Assembly: GCA_003194525.1 (NCBI GenBank)
Contig: NBIV01000268.1
Span: forward strand, 1 to 64,000
Reading direction: 5' to 3'
DNA from: Gracilariopsis chorda
Lineage: Eukaryota > Rhodophyta > Florideophyceae > Gracilariales > Gracilariaceae
Length of the DNA stretch: 64,000 nucleotides
Within the stretch, counting starts at the first letter, position 1, and every line of letters starts with the position of its first letter. The notes beneath the pieces were generated by a model, which searched no databases, had not been told where the DNA came from, and saw only the letters and a list, made by a program, of their open reading frames with translations. The position numbers and the translations under genes are program-made. Shown here piece by piece: positions 53,760-64,000 of the stretch.

Positions 53760-55052
53760 TTGTACGAGAAATCCCAGCTGGCGCTGGCTAATGGAATTGT
53801 CTCCATTTACCCGGATGTTCCTTTCCGGATATTGGTTGCCAACCTTGGCAAACACCCCCAGTATCTGGTAAAATACCAAGTAATTGGGAGTGTAACCCCC
53901 CATCCTATGGGAATGCTGCCAACGAAGATGACAGCCGCCGATGTACTCGGAGTTACCACCTCTTCTGAGGAGTTCGCCCCGCCGTCCGAAGACGTCAAGT
54001 CTAAGGAGGGGGAGGAAACCGCTACTTCAGCGTCGAACATACCGAGTAACTCGGAATTGCGAACCACACCTGTTCCACAGGACAATGCTCCATCGAGCAA
54101 CGACCGGATTGATCCGGAAAAGGCACTTGAAGCGCTGGACTTCAGCCACGTGCCAGAGTCGCACCGCGAAAAACTCCGTACCATGTTACGGGAATTCACC
54201 ACAATGTGGGATGGCTCGCTTGGCGAGATTAACGCAAGGGTACACCGGATCGATTTGATCCCCGGTGCGCGACCGGTTGCAAAACCCCCTTACAGGGCAG
54301 GTCCGAAAGCTCAGGAAGAGGAGCAGTCCCAAGTGGAAAAGATGCTCCGCGCAGGTGTGATTGAGCCAGCTCAATCAGCCTGGGCATCCCCAGTTGTACT
54401 GGCTTTGAAGGCCGACGGAACCTGGAGGTTCTGTGTCGACTACCGCCCGCTCAATGCCGTGACTGTTAGGGACACGTACCCTATCCCTCGTATGGACGAG
54501 TGTATTGACTACCTTGGAGATGCCACCGTGTTCACGGCCCTCGATGCCAATTGGGGATATTGGCAAGTACCTGTCAGACAAGAGGATCGCGACAAAACCG
54601 CATTCACCTGCCACACAGGAACGTACCGCTTCAAGCGAATGCCATTTACGTTAACCAACGCCCCCGCCACCTTTCAGCGTGCAGTAGATATTCTACTCAA
54701 CCGCTTTAAGTTGCGGAGTTGTCTGGTCTACCTTGATGATATTACCATCTTCTCCAACTCGTTGGACGACCATCTCACTCACGTCCGAGACGTGCTGACC
54801 GTACTCCGCGATGCGGGAATTACCCTCAAGTTGAGGAAATGCGAGTTTTTCACAGATACTTTGAAGTATCTGGGTCACATTATCCGTCCTGGACGGTTAG
54901 CGATCGAGAAAGCTCGAGTCAAATCCCTCGTTGAAGCGAAAGAGCCCCGTACTCAAACGGAACTGCGCTCCTTTTTGAGGCTGGTCAACGTCTATCGACG
55001 GTTTATCCGGAACTTTTCGGATACCGCGGCGCCCCTGAACGCGTTGTTGTGA
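53760..55052 (+). pseudogene. gypsy-2 reverse transcriptase
   Basis: 430 codons, nearly intact. Motifs: HRIDLIPGARPVAKPPYR, IEPAQSAWASPVVLALKADGTWRF, CVDYRPLNAVTVRDTYPIPRMDE, VFTALDANWGYWQVPV (motif A), FKRMPFTLTNAPATFQ (motif B) and SCLVYLDDITIFSN with a full YLDD at 54729-54740. LKLRKCEFFTDTLKYLGHII and ELRSFLRLVNVYRRFI complete it. A TGA at 55050-55052 (NALL-stop-KGN) separates it from RNase H; TGG or CGA would explain it. Confidence 0.9.
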
Positions 55053-55880
55053 AAAGGGAACCCCCCAAAACTAGGAACCTTTACGCCCGAGCAATCGGAA
55101 GCTTCTAACTCCTTGAAGGAGGCTGTCACATCAGCACCAATCCTACATCTCCCAAAACTTGGGCTGCCATACTCCGTAGATACGGACTCGAGCGACTACC
55201 AAGTCGGGTGTGCTCTTTTTCAAACCACCCCCGAGGGGGAACGACATCCAATTGGTTATTGGTCGCGCTCGCCCAATGTTCATGAGCGGAACTACTCCGT
55301 ATCGGAGAAAGAGTGCCTCGCCGTCGTATGGGCGATGACCACTCTGCGCCCCTACCTTGTGGAAGTTCACTTTACCGTGTACACGGGTCATTCCTCATTG
55401 AGGTGGTTATTGAATATCTCCGACCCGTCGGTACGCCTCATGCGCTGGAGACTCCGCCTCGCGGAATATGACTTTCAAGTCATTTATAAAAAGGGAGCGC
55501 AGAACACCCAAGCCGACGCCCTGTCGCGGTTACCCACAAGTGGGGAAGCACTCCCAACGGAGGATGATGAAGTCCCATGTTTCATGGCCATAGATCCAGA
55601 TGATCCGGAATGTGCCGTCAAGGCTGGGCCAGAAAACTGGGACGAGGATGCTGACTTTGACAAACTACTCGCATCGCGAGATGAATCTGAGAACCCGTTA
55701 CCGGGAAACTTTGTACCGGTATCACCGGAAGAAATGATCCGAGAACAATTCGGCGACCCATTCTGTACGAGGATTCGTGCCTGTTCTAACGGTGGTGAAG
55801 ATCTCCCTTTCGGGGTAAACGACAAAGGCTACCTCGTAAAGAAGGTCGAAGCCCGCCCACAGATTGTGATACCTCATTCC
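55053..55880 (+). pseudogene. gypsy-2 RNase H
   Basis: It continues the RT frame: SVDTDSSDYQVGCALFQ (first Asp), YSVSEKECLAVVWAM (Glu), FTVYTGHSSLRWLL (Gly where the usual catalytic Asp of TDH sits, a G-to-A-type difference) and YKKGAQNTQADALSRLP. A linker of about 110 residues follows. A frame change near 55880 leads into the integrase. Confidence 0.85.
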
Positions 55881-55888
55881 CTGCAGTC

Positions 55889-58048
55889 GTGCAGTCGCGG
55901 GTGTTACATCTATCACACTATATCCCCATTGGAGGTCACCCAGGTGGGAGGAAACTCTACCTAACCCTGCGAAGGGATTTCTATTGGCCCGCCATGGCGG
56001 TGGATTGCTACGCAACCGTGCGGTTTTGTAGCGAATGCGCGAAGAATCGCGTCAAGCTCCACAAACATGCGAAGAAGATGAAACTATTCCCCGCAAGGGC
56101 GCCGCTCGAGTTTATCGCGATCGATATTCTCGGACCACTGCTCACCACGAAACGTGGAAACAAGTTTCTACTTGTCATTACCGACCGCTTTTCTAAGCTG
56201 GTACGGACTGTCCCTCTTCGGAGGATAATCGCTCTCACGGTGGCCCAGGCTCTGGTGACGCACTGGATTTTCGTCTACGGTCCCCCTGTGGAGGTGCTCT
56301 CCGATAACGGGAAACAGTTCGTGAGCAAGTTCTTCCAGGATGTTTGTCGCATCCTGGATGTCAAGAACTTGTTCACGACTACCTACCACCCCCAGTGTAA
56401 TGGGCAAGTTGAACGGTTTAACCGGACGTTACTCGCGGCGTTACGTTCCTACGTCGCAGACCACCCAAAGAACTGGGACATGTACGCTGATGCGGTAACC
56501 TACGCGTACAATACGCAGGTACACCGGACTACCGTAGTTTCGCCATTCGAGTTGGTTCTATCTAAAACACCCTTGCCTGTGGCGCTGGAACCCCAAGCTA
56601 CCTTGGACAATTTCCCATCAGTGGGTATCTACCGGTAGCAATGGAAGCAATGGCTTTCCAAGCTGGTCCTCGCTGCGCGGAAGTCTATGGCACGGGCCCA
56701 AGCCGCTTACAAGCGGGATTTTGATGCTCGCTTGCGAGGGAAACCGTCCCCAATTCGGGCGAATAACTACGTCTTCATCAGGAAGGAGTACTACGACCCG
56801 GAACAGGAGAAGCGCCATAAACTCTCGCCTGTGGTGGATGGACCATTCACGGCCATCTCTGTAAACACCGACACTGTCGTGGTAGAGATGGGCGACACGC
56901 ACGAACGGATTTCCCGTGATCGTGTTGTCCTTGCCCCTCCTCCCTCGTCAGAGGTAGTCATGGATCCAGGCAACCCCGTTTCTACGGGCTCTCCAACAAC
57001 GGAATCATCCGGGAGTACTAGGCCTACGGTACTAACACACCCCAGCCGGGGACTCTCAGACCTACCGACCCTGTCGGACTCACCGGCTAAGCCGGGTAAT
57101 TCGGGCTTCTCAGCGCCCGCCCCTACCACGCCCGCCCCACTGGCGCGCATTTATACCCGCCAAGCGGGGAATGTTATCCCTTATCCCGCCGCTCCGTCTA
57201 AGGAGGGGGAGGAGAACACTCGTTTTCGAGTAACGATATCGCCGTCGCAACGGGAAACACACCGTACCATACGGAACACTGACCGTGGAGCACGGAGTAT
57301 GTCACGCGACACTCATCCCCCGTTCCCGGGCATTGTTGTGCAACAGGAACCAGAAGCGCAGGTCCCGCAAAAGCGGCAAAAACACCGTTTGTCACGGGAA
57401 AACGAGAAGCCTCCCTCCAATACCGCAGCAGCGGAAATGAAATCGCGCGATCCATCCCCGAAGGCATCGCTACAAACGCGGGAAATATACCGTGCTACAC
57501 GGGAAGTTGAAGCGCAACTACCGCACACCCCTGTCAGGGAAGGATCCCCGATAAGGGAGTATGGTGACGATTGCCCCCAATCCCCTGGGCAGAGCGATGC
57601 ATCGAAGCCGCCATTGGCGGAAGCCCCCGCGGAAGCGGTTCAATCAGGTCCAGCAGACCCGCGCACCGCGGAAAAGAGGCGCCCAGATACGCCAGCCTCA
57701 CAGGGAAATACCCACACCCCTCTTGGGGAAAAAGGCAGCCAAGCCGCAGTCGAAGCTTCAGGCCCTGGCTCGCAAGCACCGGAAACCCCTCCCGTCGTTG
57801 ACAGAATCGACGCCCCCGCTCCGGGGAATAATTTGCGCCAACCCCCGCAACGCTGCGGCGAAGAACGGAGGAACTCGGGAATAACGCGCGCCATCGCACG
57901 CTCGAAACTGGTCGTACCGGACGCTGCTCCTCCTCATGGAGATGGTGCACCGCGCTTAGCGGCAATTCCACTGAAAAAGGTGTCATCGGCACCTGCCCGG
58001 CACCCCCCAATTGGAATTTTGACTAAAATACCGGTGTACCGGAGTTAG
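55889..58048 (+). pseudogene. gypsy-2 integrase with long Pro/Ser-rich C-terminal extension
   Basis: HLSHYIPIGGHPGG...CYATVRFCSEC is the HHCC finger. The core keeps all catalytic residues: FIAIDILGPL, VEVLSDNGKQF and NGQVERFNRTL. A TAG at 56636-56638 (GIYR-stop-QWKQ) interrupts it. From 56687 the C-terminal domain follows (AQAAYKRDFDARLRGKP, NNYVFIRKEYY, HKLSPVVDGPFTAISVN). A disordered Pro/Ser/Glu-rich extension of about 350 residues runs to 58048. Its DNA holds many CCCC-N-GGGG mini-palindromes, which give recurring TP-x-x-G peptides. Confidence 0.85.
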
Positions 58049-58331
58049 CCCCAGGAAACCCGTCAGTAACCGAGGACATCACGGCGTCGCCGGAACGTAT
58101 GGTGCAGAGCGCTCGTGCACCTGGCAGGGAGGTGGAACGCTTACCAATCACCGTGTCGCACGGGACCCCGCAGGGGATGTCGCAAACGCCGTTCCCCATG
58201 CGCGGCAAGAACCCTGCAAGCTTGCGGTTCGCGAAGAAGACCGCACTCGAGGAGTTCAAGTCCCCCGCCGACTGGCGGTTCGCCCGGCCTACCGTGAACA
58301 CGGGAGCAACGGCGCCCCTCTGGGGAATGAC

Positions 58332-58727
58332 TTGCCGGTGAAAACCGTGACGCCACACACCCTCTTGAGGGATATTTTCCCGCATGAGCAGCGGCCACTA
58401 GGACAGCGCACGGCAACGCCGGAGACATCGCCGACAACCCGGATAGGGGGTAATATACTGCACAGCGGACAACCCTCGCAAGGGAATACAACCACCACCT
58501 GGCACGGCCGGCAGGTCTACGAACGAGAGTTCGTAGTAGAGCGACTTGTCGGACACACCTGGGACTAGGATGGTATTCTACAATACCGCGTCCGCTGGTA
58601 CTGGTATGACCCCAGTGGGGATACGTGGGAGCCAATTGAACACCTCCCACGATCGCAGGTCGTGCGATACCACCGTCAAACGGGAACTGTAGCCACAGCC
58701 AAGCTGGCTAATGCCCGAGTAGGGTAA
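58332..58727 (+). pseudogene. gypsy-2 chromodomain
   Basis: YEREFVVERLVGHTWD, a TAG at 58566-58568, then DGILQYRVRWYWYDPSGDTWEPIEHL and VVRYHRQTG have the chromodomain pattern: aromatic residues, VRW-x-(G/W)Y, DTWEP. The frame differs from the integrase extension ending at 58048, so a frameshift lies between. It ends at a TAA at 58725-58727. Confidence 0.8.
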
Positions 58728-59060
58728 CGTTGCCGCGCGAGCGGAGGGCAGGAAGAAGTGATAGCAAGGGAAAGTCCGTCCAAGACGGGGAAGTCTAATT
58801 GGAAATCACCGTCCGAGACGGTAAAGTTTACCTAGTGGAGCAGCAAGCTCCATACTACACTGCACTAACTGGCATAGCCAGGGAAAGGAGAACCAGGAAA
58901 CTGGACTAGAGGTTTCACTCACCCCCATCGTCCGGGGCGTAACCACCAGCGAGGCGGTAGGCCAACGCGTCCGCCATGGTGGTGACATCCCCCGATACCT
59001 CGGCAGCGCTCAGACCGCCACCCCGGAGAAAACGTACAATGATCTCGTTTTCATTCGCCG

Positions 59061-60700
59061 TCACCCCGCTGGGATAGAAGGTCCGGCACTTGCCGCCGAA
59101 GGGTCAGCAGCCGGCTCGGCCGGAGATACACTCTCTGGGAAAGCTTCGGCTCTAGCGCCGGTTTCCTCTACGTCCATCTCCCCGGGTTCTTCCGGTTCGT
59201 TATCGACCATTGGGTCATCCCCGCCGTATGCACGGTAGTAGTCGTCAGAATCGACGTACCCCACCGGGTGATCTTCCGGCACATGCCGGGGCGTATCGCG
59301 AAGCTCGCGCGCCTCCTCGGAGGAAATTTCCCGGAACTCCCAGGGGTCGAAGTAGATAAAATACCCCGCAAGGGCGGTGTTTCTACCAAGTCCGGACCAC
59401 TGGTGTTACCGCTGCCGCCATCCAGACGACCGCTTTGCTCCAGCGGGACCTCACTCCAGCTGACGCTGTCGATGTACCCAAGTAATTGGAGGACCTCTTC
59501 ATTGTTGGCCTGGCCCCCAAGGGGGATGGGAAGATCCAAATTGCGGATCGCCGCCCGCACACGCGGTGGAAGGAACCAGAGACGAAACTGGTCGTACGCC
59601 TCGTTGAGGATATAAGCCGCAGCGCGGGCCGCCCACTCCGTAACCACTACGGACCACAACCCCGACCGGGGATCCTGCATGAGCAGCGAACCGAAGTACG
59701 TAAATACCGGCGGGAGGTCTATGTAGCACCCCCGGCAGGCTTCATGGAAGCGCCACCACTCGGGGAGTGCTACATACCCACCTAGTCGGTGAGGCGGCGC
59801 AATCTGCTCTATCTCCACGTTCTGATATGGGATGAAATACCGGAATCGGGATTGCCAACGCCGCTCATAGCGGACGACGTTTTTGAGAAAGTTGGACCGG
59901 TATTGCCGGGGAAGATACCTGAACTCCGCCCCAATAATCGGTCGCTTCCAACAAAGGGCTTCTTGCCGCGCTGCGGGGAAATTCCTCCAAGCGAGAGTCT
60001 CGAGGCGGAACAGGTTGTCGCCGTATCCGATCTCCCCGCGAGTGCGGAAGTGACTAACGTCGAAGCCAAACTCCGGTGGGACCGGTACATCGAATGGAGC
60101 CCGGCTCTGCCGTTGGTATGCCATGCGCGTCAACGCGGTCTGCGCCACAGCGACGGTCTCGCCCGAATTTCTTCGGAGGTGGTGACGCGGAATTGCAATC
60201 CGGTGACTCCAATCCCACGATGTGGTGACTGCTCTGGGCAGATCCCCCGGAAGGGTGTCTGAGCCATCCGCATAAGTGGTGACCAATCCCTCATTGAGGA
60301 CAGCGACCGGGTGAAACCACGGGGCAAGGCGCAGGCGCGACGCGTGATTCCGATTCATCGGGTTGAGCCCCACCAGGGTGTTGTAGGTTGGCCAGTTGAA
60401 CGACGGAGCGGGTCCAGAGGACCCCACCGAAGGTGGTAGTGCGAAGGGATGGTCGGCTGCAGCAGCCATACTCCCCGGTTGTACCGCATGTCGATCGCCC
60501 TGAGGCAGGGGAACTGACCGGAAACCAGTGGTGTATCGCCCGAGAGGCCTCGGAGGTTGGCTGTGGTTATTGATGTAGTTGTCGTTGTTCATTTCTCTCT
60601 TTTTGGGGGTGGCTGTTGTTGTTGTTTGTTCGCTCGATGACTCTGGTGCACAGGGATTTACCGGAGAACCGGAGACAGAGCACGCGCTTTTATCACCCAT
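59061..60700 (-). CDS. Antisense ORF of gypsy-2, unknown function
   Basis: A minus-strand frame of 510 codons (60700-59168) starts 56 bp inside the 3' LTR. A likely one-base shift at the G run near 59375 takes it out of frame. Past it, the other frame reads YFIYFDPWEFREISSEEARELRDTPRH and continues with the acidic tail DSDDYYRAYGGDDPMVDNEPEEPGEMDVEE to a stop at 59061. The protein of about 545 residues is rich in Arg and aromatic residues (FRTRGEIGYGDNLFRLETLAW, RRWQSRFRYFIPYQNVEIEQI, ALPEWWRFHEACRGCYIDLPPVF). Start could also be MNNDNYINNHSQ near 60592. No known family. Some plant Tat-type gypsy elements carry antisense ORFs at this place. Confidence 0.7.
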
Positions 60701-60744
60701 TTTCGTTTGGGAATCCTCCGCGTCCGCGGTAGTTTTCCCGTCTT

Positions 60745-60755
60745 AGGGGGGGATA
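60745..60755 (+). promoter_or_regulatory. Polypurine tract of gypsy-2
   Basis: AGGGGGGGATA lies immediately before the 3' LTR, as expected for plus-strand priming. Confidence 0.75.
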
Positions 60756-61579
60756 TGAAGTGCAACGCCCTCAGGGAGGGATTCCTGGTACTTGATCGTT
60801 TTCCCGATCTTATCGGTTGTGTAGTGTGTATATGAACTACGCCCCACAATGGTGGGTATGGACACGTGGGACACGGTTTTGGGTCAATTGGCGGTTGGCC
60901 ACAGTAGTGGATGTTGCCACGAAATGTGGAGTATTTTAGTTAGTATTATTTATTATTTTCACACCCATTTCTGGGAAGCTAGTACTTAGTGCGACGGCGC
61001 ACTGCCGTCGCACCAGTAAACCTTCCCCAACAAGGAACCCGAACCTGGGGAATTGGCTCTAGTTGTTACCGCTTGCGCGCGTGCTCTACTCCTCCTTGGA
61101 GGGAAACGCCGTGAACCACGGGACACCTAACCCCCTTGCACATCTAAAGGGACCCATCACTGGGAGTATAATTGTTCCAATTGCATTGGTGTTTCGCCCT
61201 GTATAGGGATATTGTTACTGGCATCGCCGTTCGTCCCCGTCGCTCTCGCGACTCACTTCGCCCTCTCTTCCTCCTCTTCGCCCTTCCTTTTTCCCCTTTT
61301 TAGGGTAGCACCTCCCGCTATCCGCGGCCCTCGTGTGCGCATCCGCTCACACACCCCCACTTACGTGGAAACATACCTCTACTGAGGATCACACCCCGCT
61401 CACGCGGATACCGATTCTTCGCCTTCACCTCCATGCGCAAGTCGCGACAGGTGTCCCTGGTCTTACAAACCGGCTTCGCCGTGACACCTCTGGGAGGGCT
61501 CTACCCAACTGGGTTCACCTCGTGAGAGGAAGATCCCGAACGTCTTTCGGTGTTTTTCCCTTTGGGGCATTGCACCACA
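60756..61579 (+). repeat. 3' LTR of gypsy-2
   Basis: The partner of 49893-50717. It is followed by the target duplication GGAGA. Confidence 0.95.
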
Positions 61580-61584
61580 GGAGA

Positions 61585-62065
61585 AGCCACAAGGTGCTGC
61601 CATCCTTCTTAATGTAGAAAAAACAAGGGTCAGAAAGGCATTGCTGAAATCCCAATGCCAGTAATCTCTGCGTGAACAATTGACTCCAGATCGAGTTGGA
61701 CTGTTTGAGACCGTATATAGATCGGTTAGCTTGAGGACTTCGTGCTCTGCCAGGCCTATATCTAATCCAGATGGTGGAGCCATATAGACTGGGTTTGTAT
61801 CATCGATAGGCCCATTCTGGAAAGCACACTTGACGTCCAGTTGGTGTATATCAAAGTTGTACACACATGCTAGCGCAAGGGCGATTCGGACTGTGGAAAA
61901 GTCAACGACAGGTGAGTATATGTTTTCCACATGGCCCTGTTGGCATCCCTTGGCAACCAGCCGTGCTTTCTACCTTGATACTGTACCATCATCGTTCAAC
62001 TTTGTCGCAAAGACGAGTTGAGATGCCAGGACTTGAGAACTCGGTGGCCTCTGTACCACATCCTA
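61585..62065 (-). pseudogene. copia-1 RT N-terminal half
   Basis: After a TAG at 62065-62063 (SMNT-stop-DVV; Trp is usual) come TKLNDDGTVSR, a TAG at 61972-61970, KARLVAKGCQQG, then ENIYSPVVDFSTVRIALALA and QLDVKCAFQNGPIDD (motif A). A one-base deletion near 61725 shifts the frame; beyond it RSIYGLKQSNSIWSQ (motif B) and FFYIKKDGSTLWLL run to the gypsy-2 junction, directly before YVDD. Both stops are explained by TGG to TAG. Confidence 0.85.
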
Positions 62066-62677
62066 TGTGTTCATAGACCTGAGGGATGCTAGTTCTTCCT
62101 TGATTGCCCCTTCCCAATGTTCCCAGTCCCAGGATTTCCTGGCATCATCGAGGTCTGCAGGTAATCTTGTTGGTTTCTGAACTAGGCTGACATGGCTGCT
62201 GTGTTGCGTATCTGAAAAGCGTTCTGGAGGCTTTCTGCTTCGCTCGGGATAGCGTCTAATGGGATAGTGGGTAAGGAATTCATGCATGCTGGAGGTAATT
62301 GAGCCAGTTTCTACATCTTCCACATTATCGGACTCGATGCCTTCATCTGAATTTGCTTCTGCGGGTAGTTCATCAGAGCCCGTTGGGTTTCCAACTGAAC
62401 CCACACGATCAACGGCGGTCTCATTAGCGCCATTATGCTCACTATCTTGCGCATCAGTGAGCACCTGGTCTTCATCTAGGCCAAGGTCTGGTGCCGGGTT
62501 GCCTCTGACCTCATCCAGGGTATTCTCTCTTCCACTTTCTCTTCCGGAGGAAAATAAAAGCCTCCCAGGGAAGACGTCTTCATTGATGGTCACATGTCTG
62601 GCAAACGTCACTTCTCTCCGTTCAATGTCATACACTCGGTAGTTTAGACGTGGCAGGGACCTGAGTAGAACCCCACG
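62066..62677 (-). pseudogene. copia-1 integrase C-terminus and spacer
   Basis: NYRVYDIERREVTFARHVTINEDVFP is the conserved end of the copia integrase region. An acidic, low-conservation spacer and RRYPERSRKPPERF follow, leading into the RT. It is in the same frame as the integrase, separated only by the TGA at 62680-62678. Confidence 0.8.
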
Positions 62678-64000
62678 TCATGCCTTCTTTTCCAGCTTCT
62701 TTCTCTTTGCAACATGTATCCAGACTTCACAGCCGAATGTCCTCAAGGACTCAAGGTTTGGGACGGTTCCTGTGAGGACTTGATGTGGTGTCATGCCATT
62801 ATTGGCGTCACAGCTGATGGTGTTCATCATCCTTGTAGCAGTGACAACAGCTTCTGTCCAGAACCTACGCGGAAGTCCAGCGTGGCGCAACATGGACCGT
62901 GCCATTTCCATCACTGAACGATTGAACCGCTCAGCTACTCCATTTTGTTGGGGAGTATACGGGGCACTTGCTTCGCAATCTATGCCTTCAGTAGACAAGT
63001 ACTTCCGGAGCGCAATGTATTCTTTTGCATTGTCGAAGTAAACCAGTTTGATTTTCTTCTCAGCCTGCCTTTCAAACTTTGCTTGGAAGCATCTGAACTG
63101 CTGTGTGAGGTCCGATCGGCTACTTAGAAGTCTAATGTCCTTGTATCTTGATCTTTTGTCGATAAAAGAGACAAAGTACTTCTTTCTTCCAATACTCAGA
63201 GTACTGAAAGGACCACAAATGTCTGAGAATATGACATCTCCGACATTACAAGAGTCATTGGCGCTTCGGCTCGGCAGAGTACGGCGGACCATTTTGCCTT
63301 CTAGACATGGCGTGCAGCGTAATCCAGACTCTGGACCCTTTGTTAGGTCTAGCCCAATTACCGCAGTACTGTTGGACATTTGCCTTATCCTACTTCTGCC
63401 AATGTGGCCAAGTCTCTCGTGCCATAACTGGCTACCCCTCGCATTCTGGGCTACGTACGCTCGTTCGCTGCTCAGGTGAGCATGGATTACATACATCCCT
63501 TCAAAGGCTTCAGCTGTTACCCTCTTATTCCCCATCTCTATCGTGCATCCCGATGTATCAAATCGGATGCGGTGTCCTATTGCAATTAGCTTTGAACACG
63601 AGATCAGGTTGCAGTCCAGTTCTTCGGCGAACAGCACACCATCAAGTGTTTGATACGCAGTACGTTCTCGTGGTTGGATCACACTCAATACAACTCGTCC
63701 TTCACTCTTAGCTTGTACACGCCTTCCATCTCCAAGGGAAATGGTCCTAGGCTGTACTGGAGTAAACGATTGCGATAGAGCATGACTCCCAACCATATGG
63801 CACGTAGCGCCTGAATCAATCAAGAAGCGATAATCTGGGTCAATAAGAGAGAGGAAAGCACGAGGAACGCTTGTGCTAATACCACCTTCTCTTTGATTTT
63901 GATTCCGTGAGCGGCAGTTGCGTTTGTAATTGCCCTTCTTTCCGCACAGGAAACAACTGCCCTTGGCTTTTGCCTTCAGGGCACGTTCGGTTTCTACGTG
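62678..64000 (-). pseudogene. copia-1 gag knuckle, protease and integrase
   Basis: The frame is open from the window edge to a TGA at 62680-62678 (KLEKKA-stop-RGVLLR; CGA fits). CFLCGKKGNYKRNC near 63957-63916 is a CCHC knuckle with Asn in place of His. FLIDSGATCHMVGSH is the protease site (D-S-G). GAG-pre-integrase: LWHERLGHIGRSRIRQMS...RCTPCLEGK. Integrase: DVIFSDICGPF, LVYFDNAKEYIAL and TPQQNGVAERFNRSV, with all three catalytic residues, then PRRFWTEAVVTATRMMN and PHQVLTGTVPNLESLRTFGCEVWIHV. The 5' start is outside the window. Confidence 0.9.

Larger units (their letters stand above)
49893..61579 (+). mobile_element. Ty3/gypsy chromovirus with antisense ORF, gypsy-2
   Basis: LTRs of 825 bp (49893-50717) and 824 bp (60756-61579), TGAAGTGCAACGCC...GGCATTGCACCACA, are flanked by a perfect 5-bp duplication GGAGA (49888-49892, 61580-61584). 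By hand count the LTRs differ at roughly 18 sites plus one indel. Internal order: primer site, gag, protease, RT, RNase H, integrase with long C-terminal extension, chromodomain, antisense ORF, polypurine tract. It is inserted in the RT of copia-1. Stops and a few frameshifts disable it. Confidence 0.95.
61585..64000 (-). mobile_element. copia-1, 5' part (minus strand), runs off the window
   Basis: The upstream half of the element continued at 48749-49892. It reads leftward as gag knuckle, protease, integrase, spacer, RT. Its gag start and 5' LTR lie beyond 64000. Confidence 0.9.

Noticed and set aside
57534-58010. 158-codon minus-strand ORF under the integrase extension, and similar ones near 58.1-58.6 kb
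   Set aside because: These are G/C-rich antisense frames of a low-complexity Pro/Ser region. Unlike the ORF at 59-60.7 kb they show no aromatic-rich, frame-consistent protein.

Overview
The window is eukaryotic and dominated by transposable elements. It holds LTR retrotransposons of both superfamilies (Ty1/copia-like and Ty3/gypsy chromoviruses with chromodomains), a PIF/Harbinger-type DNA transposon and a small TIR element, with only a few host genes among them. Single-exon host genes, an apparently plastid-targeted haem-oxygenase-fold enzyme, and fragments of PPR, ASPM-like and TUL1/FLY-like genes suggest an intron-poor alga. A red alga of the Florideophyceae is my best guess, but this is inference from gene style and not proof. 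I saw no rRNA, no CRISPR and no bacterial operon structure.

Layout. 1-3.7 kb: an LTR fragment abutting a decayed copia-like pol (integrase, RT, RNase H). 3.7-11.2 kb: mostly unrecognised sequence, with a 174-bp tandem duplication around a 24-bp inverted repeat and a tRNA-like sequence on the minus strand. 11.2-12.0 kb: a gypsy integrase fragment. 12.84-18.15 kb: a complete gypsy chromovirus (gypsy-1) with 309-bp LTRs. 19.5-24.8 kb: a long decayed minus-strand coding region I cannot identify. 26.6-27.0 kb: a TIR/MITE-like element. 27.2-29.05 kb: a 5'-truncated copia-like element with a putative LTR. 29.4-33.1 kb: two host genes, a GST-like gene and an iron-containing redox enzyme-like gene.

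33.53-42.11 kb: an 8.6-kb interval bounded by matching 30-bp terminal inverted repeats. A Harbinger transposase lies just inside the left TIR and a Myb-like protein just inside the right TIR. Between them are broken pieces of an ASPM-like gene, a TUL1-like membrane E3 ligase gene, an acidic ORF and a PPR gene. I read this as a Harbinger element that captured host gene fragments; this is the main novel candidate of the window.

42.6-64.0 kb: nested retrotransposons. A minus-strand copia element (copia-1, running off the right edge) was interrupted in its RT, immediately before the YVDD motif, by an 11.7-kb chromovirus (gypsy-2; LTRs of about 825 bp, TSD GGAGA). It was probably also interrupted in its LTR by a 6.1-kb copia element (copia-2), which in turn carries a solo LTR. 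Gypsy-2 has an antisense ORF of about 510 codons between pol and the 3' LTR.

Across most elements, in-frame stops sit at codons one C:G to T:A transition away from Gln, Arg or Trp codons, often with the reading frame otherwise preserved. This suggests C-to-T (RIP-like or methylation-linked) mutation. Domain calls come from reading translated motifs by eye; no database search was run.
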